From JBLNCE01 sp050260415 (GTDB lineage Bacteria > Bacillota > UBA4882 > JAAYXC01): 7,990 nt of DNA. The notes beneath the pieces were generated by a model that did no database searches, was not told the origin of the DNA, and saw only the letters and a list, made by a program, of their open reading frames with translations. Positions within the stretch are counted from its first letter, which is position 1; every line of letters starts with the position of its first letter. Made by a program: the position numbers and the translations under genes. Shown piece by piece: positions 6,508-7,990 of the stretch. The stretch spans positions 1 to 7,990 of the forward strand of contig JBLNCE010000163.1 of NCBI GenBank assembly GCA_050260415.1. The letters run 5' to 3'.

Positions 6508-7990
6508 CTAGTCCGCCAAGGTCACGTAAGCCCAGCCCGCGCACTTGCCTTTGCGCCAGACATCGGTGTGGGTGGCTGAATAGTTGGTACCGTAGGCGCT
6601 GTCCTGGAACTTCAGCATCCACAGATCATCGCCGTCCGGTATCCATTGAGAGCCGAAGGCCGGCGCCCAGACATCCATGAAGATCTGGGTGGCCCGGAGG
6701 ATCGCCTGATTGTCGACCTGGTAGATCGACATGCCGGCCCGGTCGAGAATACGCGCGGCCATGATGACGCCCTGCTGCACTTCCCAGTGATAGTCTGTGC
6801 TGACGGCGGGCGGCGGGTTGGAGAAAGAGCCGTTACGCCGCATGTCATCCGGGATGACGCCGTCGATATTCAGACCCTGCTTCACCGAACCCTGCGGGTT
6901 GATGAAACGGGGATTGGCCGGATCAACATGCCAAGTCAGGTCGGCGCCATAGGACGCCGGCGCGGGTTTGGGTCCGGTGACCAACTGCACCCAGTAGTCG
7001 CGGATGGCCCGCAGATTGGCGGTATCGTTGAGATACCGGTAGATGGCGCAGAGCGAGCCAAAGCCCATGCTGCCCCAGTTGTTCGGACGCGCTTCGAACA
7101 TGGATCGCATGGTCCGGCCGTCGGAGGCCACGTAGACCTCGGCCATGTTCCGGAGCCAGGTCTCGAAGTCCGGGGTGCGATAACCGACCAGATCGGCCGC
7201 CATCGCATACGCGCCGGTCTCGCGCGCCCAGGCCAAGGTGCGGTCAGCCGGTTTACCGCCTTGGACAAGCCGTTCACACGCGGCAACGACCTTGTCTTTA
7301 TAGCTCTGGATACCCGTCCTCGCGTAGACGATACCCGCCGCAAGCATCTGCACGTTGTTATCGCTGTCCTGGTTGGAGACGGTCGCGGCATTGGGATCGG
7401 CCAGATCGGCGGCAGCCAAAACCTCGATCCAGCCCGGACCCTCCATCGGCACGGTCGCCAGCTCGGCCGCTGAACTCCAGATTCCGGCCTTGCCCGGCGG
7501 ATTGCTGGGCGTAGGCGACGGTGTCGCCGGAGGCGGGGTTACGGTGGGTGTCGGTGTCGGCGTCGGGCTCGGCGACGCGGGCAAGGGGGCGAAGACCCTG
7601 AATTCGTTGACGCTCGCGTAAGTCCCGGCATAGCCGTAGGCGCCGGTCACGGTCAACTTGACGTACATGGCGCTGACCGGGGTAAAGGTGTCTGCAAGCA
7701 CCGATCCGCCCTGGGTGTTGGCGGTCTTGTCGACCACCAGCGTGTAACTCTTGCCGTTGTTCGAGATCTCGATCTTGTACTGATATGCGCGATCCAGATA
7801 CGGCGCGATCTCGGTCCGGCCGATGGTGGCCGCCGTGCCTAGGTTGACCTGGATCCACTGCGGGAACGGACTGGCTTCCCAGCGTGTCAGCAGATCACCG
7901 TCCACGGCCTTACCAGCTTCAAAGCCCACGATCTGGCTCGAACAGGTAACCGCCTTGTTCAAAGCCAGGTTCCCGGTGGGATCGGGCGTC
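6508..7990 (-). CDS. Secreted polysaccharide-lyase-like protein (F5/8C + alginate-lyase-like domain), 5' end beyond window
   Basis: The frame is open from the right edge (first full codon 7989-7987) to TAG at 6510-6508, giving 493 residues of the C-terminal part. It begins TPDPTGNLALNKAV, the end of a Thr-Pro linker, so at least one more N-terminal module and the signal peptide lie outside. An F5/8 type C (CBM32-like) module follows (about 7971-7591), then a Thr-Pro linker, then an (alpha/alpha)-type alginate-lyase-like domain of about 330 residues: GIWSSAAEL, LAWARETGAYAMAADL, RPNNWGSMG (near 7089-7063), IDGVIPDDMRRNGSF (near 6867-6823), YHWEVQQG (6792-6769) and YGTN near the end. The role would be eliminative cleavage of an acidic polysaccharide outside the cytoplasm. 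The F5/8C module is about two-thirds identical by hand alignment to that of the left lyase, so the two are paralogues. The lyase activity and substrate are family-level inference; the family's NNH-type motif reads NNW here. Confidence 0.88.
   Translation of the reverse strand, partial: TPDPTGNLALNKAVTCSSQIVGFEAGKAVDGDLLTRWEASPFPQWIQVNLGTAATIGRTEIAPYLDRAYQYKIEISNNGKSYTLVVDKTANTQGGSVLADTFTPVSAMYVKLTVTGAYGYAGTYASVNEFRVFAPLPASPSPTPTPTPTVTPPPATPSPTPSNPPGKAGIWSSAAELATVPMEGPGWIEVLAAADLADPNAATVSNQDSDNNVQMLAAGIVYARTGIQSYKDKVVAACERLVQGGKPADRTLAWARETGAYAMAADLVGYRTPDFETWLRNMAEVYVASDGRTMRSMFEARPNNWGSMGFGSLCAIYRYLNDTANLRAIRDYWVQLVTGPKPAPASYGADLTWHVDPANPRFINPQGSVKQGLNIDGVIPDDMRRNGSFSNPPPAVSTDYHWEVQQGVIMAARILDRAGMSIYQVDNQAILRATQIFMDVWAPAFGSQWIPDGDDLWMLKFQDSAYGTNYSATHTDVWRKGKCAGWAYVTLAD
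7489..7581 (-). repeat. Thr-Pro linker-coding low-complexity repeat (right lyase)
   Basis: This tract encodes a Pro/Thr/Ser-rich spacer, including TPTPTPTVTPPPATPSPTP, between the F5/8C module and the lyase domain. It corresponds to the tract at 273-398 in the left paralogue. Confidence 0.85.

Noticed and set aside
6646..7473. Long plus-strand open frame (275 codons)
   Set aside because: It is antisense to the catalytic domain of the right lyase, has no recognisable motifs, and such frames are common in GC-rich DNA.

Overview
The window reads as part of a carbohydrate-degradation locus from a GC-rich bacterium. It holds two large secreted, multidomain polysaccharide-lyase-like proteins on the minus strand, both cut by the window edges. 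Between them is a two-gene plus-strand operon, a Gfo/Idh/MocA-type oxidoreductase followed by a family 2 glycoside-hydrolase-like enzyme. A broken third copy of the lyase C-terminus lies downstream of the operon. Long Thr-Pro linkers, DNRLRE and F5/8-type-C modules, a TTG start and GH2/Gfo-Idh pairing are what I associate with environmental bacteria of the PVC group (Lentisphaerota, Kiritimatiellota, Planctomycetota), Armatimonadota or Sumerlaeota-like lineages. No phylogenetic marker is present, so this placement is a guess.

Layout. 1-1457 (minus): N-terminal 485 residues of a secreted protein with signal peptide, DNRLRE/CBM96-like module, Thr-Pro linker, F5/8 type C (CBM32-like) module, second Thr-Pro linker and the beginning of an alginate-lyase-like helical domain that runs off the left edge. 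1458-1958: a 501-bp divergent intergenic region with repeated GCAAG-core motifs, a plausible sigma70-type promoter and a strong ribosome binding site. 1959-3008 (plus): NAD(P)-dependent oxidoreductase. 3023-5962 (plus): GH2-like hydrolase with both expected catalytic glutamates and a C-terminal GATase/ThuA-like region. 5981-6013: a GC-rich hairpin between convergent units. 6036 to about 6437 (minus): lyase pseudogene with two in-frame TAA codons and no N-terminal part. 6438-6468: another hairpin. 6508-7990 (minus): C-terminal 493 residues of the second lyase-like protein, which opens in a Thr-Pro linker and CBM32-like module and is a paralogue of the left gene.

How they may work together (inference): the two exported lyase-like proteins would bind and cut an acidic polysaccharide outside the cytoplasm. 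The GH2-like enzyme, which has no visible signal peptide, and the oxidoreductase would process imported oligosaccharides or sugars inside the cell. The DNRLRE/CBM96 and alginate-lyase-like folds point toward uronate-rich glycans, but the substrate cannot be fixed from sequence alone. No transporter or regulator gene lies within the window.
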